Shown in pieces: positions 1-6,226 of a stretch of 13,401 bases of DNA (the stretch's first letter is position 1; each line of letters begins with the position of its first letter). Origin of the DNA: Modestobacter sp. (GTDB lineage: Bacteria; Actinomycetota; Actinomycetes; Mycobacteriales; Geodermatophilaceae); contig JAOPUQ010000200.1 of the NCBI GenBank assembly GCA_025963425.1, forward strand, positions 1-13,401, written 5' to 3'. The notes under the pieces were generated by a model, which saw only the letters and a list, made by a program, of their open reading frames with translations, was not told where the DNA came from and did no database searches. A program made the position numbers and the translations under genes.

Positions 1-1080
1 GTCCACGCCCAGCGGGTCGTCGTCGGTGAGCAGCGGCATGATCTCCGGGATCCACTTCTTGATGTTCGCCTGACCCATGCGCAGCTGGATCTGCTTGTCG
101 AACAGCGTGATCATCGGCATCGGGTCGGCCGCGCCGCCGTAGACACCGGACAGCGAGATCGTGCCGCCGCGGCGGACGATGTCGATGGCCGAGTAGAGGG
201 CGTTGAGCCGGTCGACGCCGGCCTCCTTCATCATCGGCGCGGAGATGGCCTTGGGCAGCAGCCCCGCCGCCTTCTGCACGAAGCCCGTGACCGGTGACCC
301 GTGCGCCTCCATGCCCACGGCGTCCAGCACGGAGTCCGGCCCGCGGCCGTCGGTCATGTCCCGGATGGCGTCGCCGAGGTCGTCCTCGTGCTCGCGCAGG
401 TCGACCACCTCGACACCGCGGGCGGCCGCCCGGGCCAGCCGCTCGGGCACCAGGTCCACACCGATCACCCGGTAGCCCTTGTGCGTGGCGATCCGGCAGG
501 CGAAGTCGCCGATCGGGCCCAGCCCCAGGACGACGAGCGTGCCGCCCTCGGGAACCGCCGCGTACTCCACGCCCTGCCAGGCGGTGGGCAGGATGTCCGA
601 GAGGTAGGCGAACCGGTCGTCCGGCGGCCCCTCCGGCAGCTTGATGTGGGTGAACTGGGCCTGCGGCACCTTCAGGTACTCGGCCTGGCCCCCGGGGACC
701 TCGCCGTAGAGCTTGGAGAAGCCGAACAGCGCCGCACCCATGCCCTGGTCACGGACCTGGGTCGTCTCGCACTGGGTGTAGAGCTGCTGGTTGCACATCC
801 AGCAGTGCCCACAGGAGATCTGGAACGGGATGGAGACCCGGTCACCGACCGTGAGGTCGCCGCACTCGGACCCGACCTCGACGACCTGGCCCATGGCCTC
901 GTGGCCGAGCACGTCCCCCACGCCCATGAAGGGCGAGAGCGGGTCGTACAGGTGCAGGTCGGAGCCGCAGATGTTGGTGGTGGTGACACGGATGACCGCG
1001 TCGGTCGGCGCCTCGACGAACGGGTCGGGCACCTCCTCCACCCGGACGTCGCGCGTGCCGTGCCAGGTCACTGCCTTCAA
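1..1080 (-). CDS. Zinc-dependent alcohol dehydrogenase (medium-chain), 3' end cut by window edge
   Basis: Cytosolic NAD(P)-dependent medium-chain dehydrogenase of the formaldehyde-dehydrogenase-like zinc alcohol dehydrogenase group; 360 residues are visible and probably only a few tens of C-terminal residues are missing. Start is TTG at 1080, giving the family-typical opening MKAVTWHG; the ribosome site before it is weak. Seen in the protein: catalytic-zinc ligands Cys38 (NICGSDLH) and His60-Glu61 (GHEAMG), structural-zinc cysteines 90, 93, 96 and 104 (CGHCWMC...C), and a Rossmann motif GLGPIG at 186-191. The long insert between the halves and the GPxSVLDAVG-like segment fit the glutathione-independent aldehyde/alcohol group, but the substrate cannot be read from sequence. 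It lies downstream of the nitrile hydratase operon on the same strand, separated by an intrinsic terminator, so it is probably a separate transcription unit. Confidence 0.93.
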   Translation of the reverse strand, partial: MKAVTWHGTRDVRVEEVPDPFVEAPTDAVIRVTTTNICGSDLHLYDPLSPFMGVGDVLGHEAMGQVVEVGSECGDLTVGDRVSIPFQISCGHCWMCNQQLYTQCETTQVRDQGMGAALFGFSKLYGEVPGGQAEYLKVPQAQFTHIKLPEGPPDDRFAYLSDILPTAWQGVEYAAVPEGGTLVVLGLGPIGDFACRIATHKGYRVIGVDLVPERLARAAARGVEVVDLREHEDDLGDAIRDMTDGRGPDSVLDAVGMEAHGSPVTGFVQKAAGLLPKAISAPMMKEAGVDRLNALYSAIDIVRRGGTISLSGVYGGAADPMPMITLFDKQIQLRMGQANIKKWIPEIMPLLTDDDPLGVD

Positions 1081-1140
1081 GGGGGCCGCCGTTCTGTTCG
1101 CCGAGTCGCGTCCTCTCCCGAGTGCCCCGACCGGACCGAC

Positions 1141-1170
1141 CGAAAACAGCGCGTCCACCAGGTGGACGCG
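1141..1170 (-). terminator. Rho-independent terminator after the nitrile hydratase operon
   Basis: A near-perfect inverted repeat has arms at 1150-1159 and 1161-1170 (CGCGTCCACC / GGTGGACGCG). A realistic hairpin has about 8 paired bases and a short loop. On the minus strand it is followed at once by CTGTTTTC, a U-rich tail that is unusual in this GC-rich sequence. It begins about 12 bases past the alpha-subunit stop codon, where an intrinsic terminator should be, and separates the operon from the alcohol dehydrogenase gene. Confidence 0.8.
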
Positions 1171-1182
1171 AGCGGGCGGCGC

Positions 1183-1773
1183 TCAGACCAGCGCGGTGCC
1201 GATCAGGCCCTTCCGGGTGACCCGGCCGGCGAGCTGCGCCTCGGAGAGCGCGTCGGTGCCCTCGGGACGGCGGGGCAGCACCATGTACCGCGACTCCGCG
1301 CTGGCGTCCCACACCGACAGCCGGGTCTCCGCCGGGAGCTCGACGCCGAACTCGCGCAGCACCCCGCGGGGGTCCCGGACGACGCGGGAGCGGTAGGCCT
1401 CGCTCTTGTACCAACTGGGCGAGGGCCCCAGCAGCGCGATCGGGTAGCAGGAGCACAGCGTGCAGACCACGACGTGGTGCTCGGTCGCCGAGTTGGCCAC
1501 GACCTTCAGCCGTTGCTCCTGCAGCCCGCCGGACATCGACAGCCCGACCTCGCCCAGCGCCGCGTTGGCGTCGGCGAGCAGCCGCTCGGCGAAGCCGGGG
1601 TCGACCCACGCCCGGGCGACGACGCGGGCACCGTTCGCCGGGGTGCCGCCGGCGGCGAACTCGTCGATCCGGCGGTCGATCTCACCGTCGTCCAGCAGGC
1701 CGCGCTGCTCGAGCAGCGCCTCCACCTGCCGGACGTGGGCCGAGATCACCGAACTGCTGTGGTCGCCGCTCAT
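1183..1773 (-). CDS. Nitrile hydratase alpha subunit-like protein, cobalt type (or thiocyanate-hydrolase-type gamma subunit)
   Basis: Metal-bearing subunit of a nitrile hydratase family enzyme, which adds water to a C-N triple bond (nitrile to amide; in the thiocyanate hydrolase branch, SCN- to COS and ammonia). The 196-residue protein shows the claw motif VCTLCSC at 103-109; Cys104, Cys107 and Cys109 would bind the metal, and Thr105 marks the cobalt type (iron types have Ser). Other family blocks are present: SWYKSEAYRSRVV at about 120-132, DPRGVLREFG, and VWDASAESRYMVLPRRP. The usual CYPW after the claw is CYPI here. The ATG at 1773 overlaps the preceding stop as ATGA and has a strong GGAGGAGG site just upstream, which fixes the start. 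Last gene of the operon; a terminator follows. Assignment to the family is firm; the substrate is not. Confidence 0.93.
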   Translation of the reverse strand: MSGDHSSSVISAHVRQVEALLEQRGLLDDGEIDRRIDEFAAGGTPANGARVVARAWVDPGFAERLLADANAALGEVGLSMSGGLQEQRLKVVANSATEHHVVVCTLCSCYPIALLGPSPSWYKSEAYRSRVVRDPRGVLREFGVELPAETRLSVWDASAESRYMVLPRRPEGTDALSEAQLAGRVTRKGLIGTALV

Positions 1774-2063
1774 GGTGCGTCCTCCTCCACCGGTGTCAGG
1801 TAGTCCTCCCACAGCTCGACGGTGACAGTGTGGTCCCCCGCGCCGAAGAGGTCGGCCGCGGCGAACCGCACGTGGTAGACGGTCTGCGCACTGCCGACCC
1901 GGCCGCGGGCCCGGTCGTCGGCGAGGGGGTGGGAGCCGGCCGGCTCGACGATGACGCCGACCGCGCCCCGGGCGTACCGGGGCAGCCGGGTGTGGCCGGC
2001 GGGGTCCAGCGACCGGGTGCGCACCCGGTCGCCCGGGGCGAACCGGTCAGTGCCCGTGGTCAT
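1770..2063 (-). CDS. Nitrile hydratase beta subunit, C-terminal half as a separate protein
   Basis: A 97-residue SH3-like protein equivalent to the C-terminal domain of nitrile hydratase beta. Visible blocks are FAPGDRVRTRS (8-18), the signature GHTRLPRYARG (23-33), YHVRF (63-67), DLFG (71-74, usually ELWG) and a closing VELWEDYL. In the family, conserved beta-subunit arginines contact the oxidised alpha-subunit cysteines; Arg26, Arg29 and Arg32 are candidates. A stand-alone C-terminal half is the arrangement of thiocyanate hydrolase (ScnA) and of toyocamycin nitrile hydratase, not of ordinary two-subunit enzymes. ATG at 2063 overlaps the preceding gene by 17 bases and GAGGAG lies about 12 bases upstream. 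It overlaps the alpha gene by 4 bases, so translation is probably coupled. Confidence 0.9.
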   Translation of the reverse strand: MTTGTDRFAPGDRVRTRSLDPAGHTRLPRYARGAVGVIVEPAGSHPLADDRARGRVGSAQTVYHVRFAAADLFGAGDHTVTVELWEDYLTPVEEDAP

Positions 2064-2346
2064 CGGGCGCCGCCAGCTCCTCGGCCGTCGCCACGCCCTT
2101 CTCTTCCAGGAGCGTGGTGATCGCGGCGAACCACCGCTCGTAGTACGAGGCGGCCAGGTACCGCTGAACGGGCAGGCGCTCCTGGGCGTCGCGGAACTCG
2201 TCGAGGTTGTAGACCCCGCGCCGGATCAGGGCCCCGTTGAGCGCGAAGACGTGCGCCTCCCAGTCGGAGTGGAAGCGCGGCTCGTCGGGCTCCTCCACGA
2301 TCGGCGGGAAGCCGGCCATACCGCCCACGTCGTTGATCCGGGCCAT
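2047..2346 (-). CDS. Nitrile hydratase beta subunit, N-terminal half as a separate protein
   Basis: A 99-residue protein matching the N-terminal domain of nitrile hydratase beta: INDVGGMAGFPPI (4-16), DEPRFHSDWEAHVFAL (21-36), YNLDEFRDAQERLP (46-59), YLAASYYERWFAAIT and LLEEKGV (79-85). Start is ATG at 2346, two bases after the stop of the DUF350 gene. An open frame continues upstream, but it is antisense to two clear genes and lacks family similarity, so I reject longer starts. Nitrile hydratase accessory proteins (P14K type) are distant relatives of this domain, so an activator role is the alternative. The INDVGGM opening and the adjacent C-terminal half make a true beta fragment much more likely. 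The gene order beta-N, beta-C, alpha matches scnB-scnA-scnC. Confidence 0.88.
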   Translation of the reverse strand: MARINDVGGMAGFPPIVEEPDEPRFHSDWEAHVFALNGALIRRGVYNLDEFRDAQERLPVQRYLAASYYERWFAAITTLLEEKGVATAEELAAPDDHGH

Positions 2347-2348
2347 GG

Positions 2349-2768
2349 TCAGGGCCAGATCGAGGCGACGATGATCGCCGAGACGGCCAGTGTCGCCGCG
2401 GCGGTCACCAGGCTCGCCGGGTGGAAGGGCACCTGCATCAGGGTCTCGCCGAGCTTGCCGGGCGTGAGCAGATCCAGGACGACGAACGCGACCACCTGGA
2501 GCAGGACGCCGAGGAGCCCGAAGACCACGGTGTAGCCCAGCGCCGTCCCGAAGCCGCTGGTGGCGTTGGTCCAGATCGTGGTGAAGGCGATCGCACCCTG
2601 GCCGAGGAAGCCGGCGGCCAGCGCGATGCCGGCGTTGATCGACCGCTCCACGTAGATGTGCCGGGCGAGGTGGCCGGGGGTCAGCAGGTCGAGGGCGAGT
2701 CCGCCGACCACGAGCAGCAGGATGCCGACGCCCGTGTAGGCGGCCGCGTAGCCGATGCTTGCCAGCAC
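2349..2768 (-). CDS. DUF350 family integral membrane protein, first gene of the nitrile hydratase operon
   Basis: A 139-residue hydrophobic protein with four predicted membrane segments at about 8-26, 46-66, 77-98 and 118-137. It is an internal duplication: each half has a helix ending in the same motif, ALDLLTPG (25-32) and VLDLLTPG (97-104), followed by a basic loop and a second helix ending in TTIW or ASIW. This is the DUF350 (YjfL-like) architecture, whose function is unknown to me. Start is GTG at 2768 with GGAGG six bases upstream. The stop lies two bases before the nitrile hydratase beta-N start, so co-expression is near certain. Uptake or efflux of the substrate, or of cobalt, is possible, but nothing in the sequence shows it. 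Confidence 0.85.
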   Translation of the reverse strand: MLASIGYAAAYTGVGILLLVVGGLALDLLTPGHLARHIYVERSINAGIALAAGFLGQGAIAFTTIWTNATSGFGTALGYTVVFGLLGVLLQVVAFVVLDLLTPGKLGETLMQVPFHPASLVTAAATLAVSAIIVASIWP

Positions 2769-2833
2769 AGAGGACCTCCGGAGGGGGACGGCGGAGGCCT
2801 GAGCTTAGGGGGCAGCGCACACCTCCCTCCGGA
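2769..2833. promoter_or_regulatory. Divergent intergenic region between the nitrile hydratase operon and the radical SAM gene
   Basis: Sixty-five bases must hold both divergent promoters. It contains a perfect palindrome CCTCCGGAGG (2775-2784), which includes the ribosome site of the DUF350 gene, and an imperfect palindrome CCTGAGCTTAGG (2798-2809). On the minus strand the second contains TAAGCT, a fair -10 hexamer, but I see no convincing -35 at proper spacing. The arrangement fits joint control of both units; no specific regulator can be named. Confidence 0.3.
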
Positions 2834-3988
2834 ATGGCACCCCGGCGCACCGCGCTGCACGTGGGTGTGAGCGCCGCGGACACGCCCCTCATCCTCTTCG
2901 ACGACCCGGTCCCCGACGAGGTGCCCGTCGCCAACCGGCTCTTCGACGTCCGCCGCGTGTACGCCGAGCCGGGCGCCGCGGCCTCCCCGCGCGGCCGGCA
3001 GGTGCTCGCCCGCTTCCCGGCCGCCGAGGTCGTCGAGGTGCCCTCCCACTGGCAGGTGCCCGATCTGCACGGCAACGAGGAGCTCGTCGACCGCTGGGTG
3101 CGGGTGAAGTCCGAGACCCTGGTCCTCGGGGTCAAGAAGTCGCTGTCGGCCCGGCCCAACGGCCGCTCGGCGGACTTCATCGCGCCGTCGGCCGCCAACG
3201 GCTGCGCGATGGCCTGCGCCTACTGCTACGTGCCCCGCCGCAAGGGCTACGCCAACCCGGTCACGGTGTTCACCAACATCGACCAGATCACCGGCTACCT
3301 GCGCCGGCACGTCGCCCGCCAGGGGCCGAAGACCGAGCCCGACCAGGTCGACCCGCGGGCCTGGGTCTACGACATCGGGGAGAACGGCGACTGCTCGGTG
3401 GACGCGGTGGTGAGCGACAACGTGGCCGACCTGGTCGCCACCTTCCGTGACCTGCCCACGGCCAAGGCGTCCTTCGCCACCAAGTACGTCAATCGCCAGC
3501 TGCTCGACCTCGACCCGGCCGGGCGCACCCGCATCCGGTTCTCGGTGATGCCCGACCGCGACGCCCGGCTCCTCGACGTGCGCACCAGCCGGGTCGCCGA
3601 GCGGATCGCCGCGGTCGACGACTTCGTCGCCGCCGGCTACGAGGTGCACCTGAACCTGTCCCCGGTGGTGCTGCGCGAAGGCTGGGAGGCCGACTGGACG
3701 GAGCTGCTGCAGCAGCTCGACGACGTCCTCTCCCCCGCGTCGAAGGCCCAGGCCGCGGCCGAGGTCATCCTGCTGACCCACAACGCCGGCCTGCACGAGG
3801 TGAACCTGGGCTGGCACCCGCGGGCCGAGGAGGTGCTCTGGCGCCCCGAGGTCCAGGAGCCCAAGCGCTCGCAGAACGGCCAGGACAACGTCCGGTACCG
3901 GGCCGACGTCAAGCGGGCGGCGGTGGCCCGGCTCCGAGGGCTGATCGGCCGGCACGCCCCGTGGCTGACGATCCGCTACGCGTTCTGA
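2834..3988 (+). CDS. Spore photoproduct lyase family radical SAM protein
   Basis: A 384-residue radical SAM protein of the spore photoproduct lyase (SplB) family. The cluster motif CxxxCxxC is at Cys124, Cys128 and Cys131 (NGCAMACAYCYVPRR). A further cysteine in NGDCSVD (Cys187) sits 56 residues later, where SplB has its catalytic hydrogen-donor cysteine (about Cys140 in Bacillus enzymes, some 43 residues after the cluster). This suggests conserved chemistry with a loop insertion. In spore formers the enzyme reverses the thymine dimer of UV-irradiated spores. The organism here is probably not an endospore former, so the substrate is open; DNA repair is the obvious guess. ATG at 2834 is my start; the ribosome site is weak, and a start about 75 bases upstream would overlap the divergent gene. 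The stop overlaps the next ATG (TGATG). Confidence 0.85.
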   Translation: MAPRRTALHVGVSAADTPLILFDDPVPDEVPVANRLFDVRRVYAEPGAAASPRGRQVLARFPAAEVVEVPSHWQVPDLHGNEELVDRWVRVKSETLVLGVKKSLSARPNGRSADFIAPSAANGCAMACAYCYVPRRKGYANPVTVFTNIDQITGYLRRHVARQGPKTEPDQVDPRAWVYDIGENGDCSVDAVVSDNVADLVATFRDLPTAKASFATKYVNRQLLDLDPAGRTRIRFSVMPDRDARLLDVRTSRVAERIAAVDDFVAAGYEVHLNLSPVVLREGWEADWTELLQQLDDVLSPASKAQAAAEVILLTHNAGLHEVNLGWHPRAEEVLWRPEVQEPKRSQNGQDNVRYRADVKRAAVARLRGLIGRHAPWLTIRYAF

Positions 3989-5055
3989 TGGACTGGACCG
4001 CGATGGACGTTCCGGCAGGGCTCTCGCTGCTGGACCGGTCGCGCACCCGCGCGGGCGAGGACGACGCGACGGCGCTGCGCAGCACGGTCGCGCGGGCGGT
4101 GACCGCCGAGCAGCTGGGCTACGACCGGTTCTGGGTGGCCGAGCACCACGGCGTCCCGGGTATCGCCGGTGCGGCGCCCGCGGTGCTGCTCACCGCCGTC
4201 AGTACGCGGACGTCGACCATCCGGCTGGGCTCGGCCGGCGTGATGCTGCCGCACCACCAGCCGCTGGTCGTGGCCGAGCAGTTCGCCACCCTGTCGGCGT
4301 TCGCGCCCGGCCGGGTCGACCTCGGGGTGGGGCGCTCCCCCGGCTTCACCGCCCCGGTCCGCCGGGCGCTGCGCTCGGACCTGATCCAGAACTTCGCCGC
4401 CGACCTGGCCGAGGTCCGCGCCTACCTGGCCGGGACCGCGGAGATCACCGCGCACCCGCGACCGGCCGGCGCGGTTCCGGTGCACGTGCTGGCCACCGGC
4501 CGCGGACTGACCGTCGCCGCGGAGCTGGGGCTGCCGGTCATCGTCGGCGGGCCGCTGCTGGGCGTGGCCGGTGACCCGGCACCGGGCCTGGCCGCCCTGG
4601 CGCGGTACCGCGACGACTACCGGCCCTCGGCCGGCGCCCCCGAGCCGAGGGTGGCGATCAGCCTGGACGTGCTGGTCGCCGACAGCGAGGAGCGGGCCCG
4701 TGACCTGGTGCTCCCCGAGGCGTGGGCGATGGCCCGGGCCCGCACCACCGGCGTCTTCCCGCCACTGGAGCCGGTGGCCGCGATCCGGGCGCAGACCGTG
4801 ACCGCTCCCCAGCGCCGGTACGTGGCGGAGACGACCGCCGCCGCGATCGCCGGGACGCCCGACCAGGTCGCCGAGCGGCTCACCGACCTGCTGACGCGCA
4901 CCGGCGCCGCCGAGCTGGTCACCTCCAGCAGCACCTACGACCGCGCGGCGCTGGCCGACTCCGACGCGGCGCTGGCGGAGCTGTTCGGCCGGGCCCCCGC
5001 AGCTCAGTCCGGCGGGGGCAGCGCGGCGGCCAGGCTCGCGCCGTCCCGGCCGTAG
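3988..5055 (+). CDS. LLM-class flavin-dependent oxidoreductase (luciferase-like)
   Basis: A 355-residue member of the luciferase-like monooxygenase superfamily, a TIM barrel using FMN or F420. Family landmarks are LSLLDRS at the start, AEQLGYDRFWVAEHHG, the RLGSAGVMLPHHQPL strand-loop, VAEQFATLSAFAPGRVDLGVGRS, and the C-terminal GTPDQVAERL. This is the MsnO8-like subgroup often annotated simply as LLM-class oxidoreductase; the substrate is unknown. ATG at 3988 shares bases with the stop of the preceding gene (TGATG), pointing to translational coupling. ATG at 4003 is an alternative that places the conserved LSLLDRS closer to the N-terminus. The last 17 codons overlap the convergent App1 gene; the conserved domain ends before that, so the tail is probably not functional. 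Confidence 0.9.
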   Translation: MDWTAMDVPAGLSLLDRSRTRAGEDDATALRSTVARAVTAEQLGYDRFWVAEHHGVPGIAGAAPAVLLTAVSTRTSTIRLGSAGVMLPHHQPLVVAEQFATLSAFAPGRVDLGVGRSPGFTAPVRRALRSDLIQNFAADLAEVRAYLAGTAEITAHPRPAGAVPVHVLATGRGLTVAAELGLPVIVGGPLLGVAGDPAPGLAALARYRDDYRPSAGAPEPRVAISLDVLVADSEERARDLVLPEAWAMARARTTGVFPPLEPVAAIRAQTVTAPQRRYVAETTAAAIAGTPDQVAERLTDLLTRTGAAELVTSSSTYDRAALADSDAALAELFGRAPAAQSGGGSAAARLAPSRP

Positions 5056-5984
5056 GCCACCGGCACGTCGCCGACCCGCTCGACCCGTGGCTCCCCGGAC
5101 GGCGCGGTGCCGTCCCGCAGCAGGACGGCCCGGACCCGCTCCGGCGCCGCGGCGGCGAACTCGCGGTACAGCGCCGGGTCGTGCTCGCCGGTGTCGCCGA
5201 CCAGCGTCCAGCGCACGCCGGGCAGGTCGGCGGCCAGCCGCCGCAGCGACGACCGCTTGTGCGCCTGGCCGTCGCGGAACCAGCGGGACGCGCTCGGGCC
5301 CCAGTCGGTGAGCAGCAGCGCGCCCGGCGGGAAGCCACTGCGCTCCAGGAAGCGGGCGAGCGGGCCGGCCAGGTTCCACGGCCCGTTGCTCAGGTAGACG
5401 ACCGGCACGTGCGGGGCGCCCGAGGTGAGCAGCCGCAGCAGGTCGGCCATGCCGGGGACCGCATGCCGCTCCCCCATCGGCTGGACGAACGTGCGCCAGG
5501 CCGCACGCAGCGGCGTGGTGATCCCGGTGACCAGCACCGTGTCGTCGATGTCGCAGACGACGCCGCGGGCCGCGTCGGGTGAGGCGAGGTGGACCGGTGC
5601 GCCGGCCGACCGGTTCCCGGCGTGCAGCACGACGGTCACCTGCCCCCGGTCGGCGAGCTCGGCCGGGAGGTCCAGCGTGACGTCGACCAGCCCGTCGGCA
5701 TCGCTGCGGACCCGGTGCCGCTGCCCGGCGACCTCGACCTCGACCTCGCTGTGCGGGCTCTCCAGGGTGAGGAACCGCTGCCAGCCCGGCACCGCCCGCC
5801 GTTCCTCGGGGTGGGCGCCCGGCGGCGCGAGCAGCACCCGGCCCAGTACCCGCACCCGTCCGCCGCTGCCGTAACCGGGGTGGGCGAGCACCGCCGGCGT
5901 CCAGCCGCGGCGGCGCGCGACGCGGGACAGCACGCTCCGCACCGCGTCGTCCGCGCGGCGCGCGAGCCCGGGCAGCGAGACCAT
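5004..5984 (-). CDS. App1-type phosphatidate phosphatase domain protein (DUF2183)
   Basis: A 326-residue HAD-superfamily phosphatase of the App1/DUF2183 family, known from yeast App1 as a Mg-dependent phosphatidate phosphatase. An N-terminal beta-rich region (about 40-135) precedes the catalytic domain. Catalytic landmarks are CDIDDTV at 144-150 (Asp145 nucleophile, Asp147 acid/base), YLSN at 197-200 (motif II), the Lys in AHKR at 243 (motif III) and GDTGEHDP at 263-270 (motif IV). There is no signal peptide, so it is probably cytosolic and may act at the membrane surface. ATG at 5984 is the only sensible start. Its 3' end overlaps the convergent oxidoreductase gene by 52 bases. Confidence 0.9.
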   Translation of the reverse strand: MVSLPGLARRADDAVRSVLSRVARRRGWTPAVLAHPGYGSGGRVRVLGRVLLAPPGAHPEERRAVPGWQRFLTLESPHSEVEVEVAGQRHRVRSDADGLVDVTLDLPAELADRGQVTVVLHAGNRSAGAPVHLASPDAARGVVCDIDDTVLVTGITTPLRAAWRTFVQPMGERHAVPGMADLLRLLTSGAPHVPVVYLSNGPWNLAGPLARFLERSGFPPGALLLTDWGPSASRWFRDGQAHKRSSLRRLAADLPGVRWTLVGDTGEHDPALYREFAAAAPERVRAVLLRDGTAPSGEPRVERVGDVPVAYGRDGASLAAALPPPD

Positions 5985-6040
5985 CCGCCCAGCCTGCCAT
6001 CCGTCCCCCGACGACGCGGTCGTGCACTCGTCGGGTCAGC

Positions 6041-6063
6041 CCACGCCCCCGGCGAGGGCGTGG
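6041..6063. repeat. GC-rich hairpin in the 5985-6226 intergenic region
   Basis: Eight-base perfect arms CCACGCCC (6041-6048) and GGGCGTGG (6056-6063) flank a seven-base loop. It lies about 56 bases upstream of the App1 start on one side and 160 bases upstream of the GNAT start on the other. There is no U tract on either strand, so it is not a classic terminator; it may be an operator or mRNA leader structure. Confidence 0.4.
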
Positions 6064-6114
6064 ACGTGCCGTGGACGGCGGCGGTGGTGCGGTCGATGTC
6101 GCCGGTGCCCGGAT

Positions 6115-6141
6115 GTCGGCAACTCGATCCGACGTGCCGAC
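6115..6141. promoter_or_regulatory. Candidate operator: 7-base inverted repeat with 13-base spacer
   Basis: GTCGGCA (6115-6121) and TGCCGAC (6135-6141) are exact reverse complements whose start-to-start distance is 20 bases, close to two helical turns. It lies about 85-110 bases upstream of the GNAT start, in the divergent region between App1 and GNAT. This geometry suits a dimeric helix-turn-helix regulator. No such regulator is encoded in the window, and a short GC-rich repeat can occur by chance. Confidence 0.3.
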
Positions 6142-6226
6142 GGACCGGACCGGCGGGGGCTTGCAGACGACCCGACCACGCCGTTGGCTGTGCGCCGGAA
6201 GCAGTCGTTTCAGTGAGGTGGTCGAG

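Noticed and set aside
301..1803. Long plus-strand open frame opposite the alcohol dehydrogenase and nitrile hydratase alpha genes
   Set aside because: Antisense to two clear genes; its composition (Arg, Gly, Val, Asp, His rich, no domain) is typical of shadow frames at high GC.
2347..3198. Upstream extension of the nitrile hydratase beta-N frame
   Set aside because: It would cross the DUF350 gene and lie antisense to the radical SAM gene; family similarity starts exactly at ATG 2346.
3976..6027. Very long minus-strand frame over the oxidoreductase and App1 region
   Set aside because: Repetitive Arg/Gly/Ala-rich translation with no motifs; the App1 and LLM proteins in other frames are convincing.
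6161..6190. TTGCAG-N18-TGGCTG as a sigma-70-type promoter for the GNAT gene
   Set aside because: The -10 hexamer lacks the needed TAnnnT pattern.
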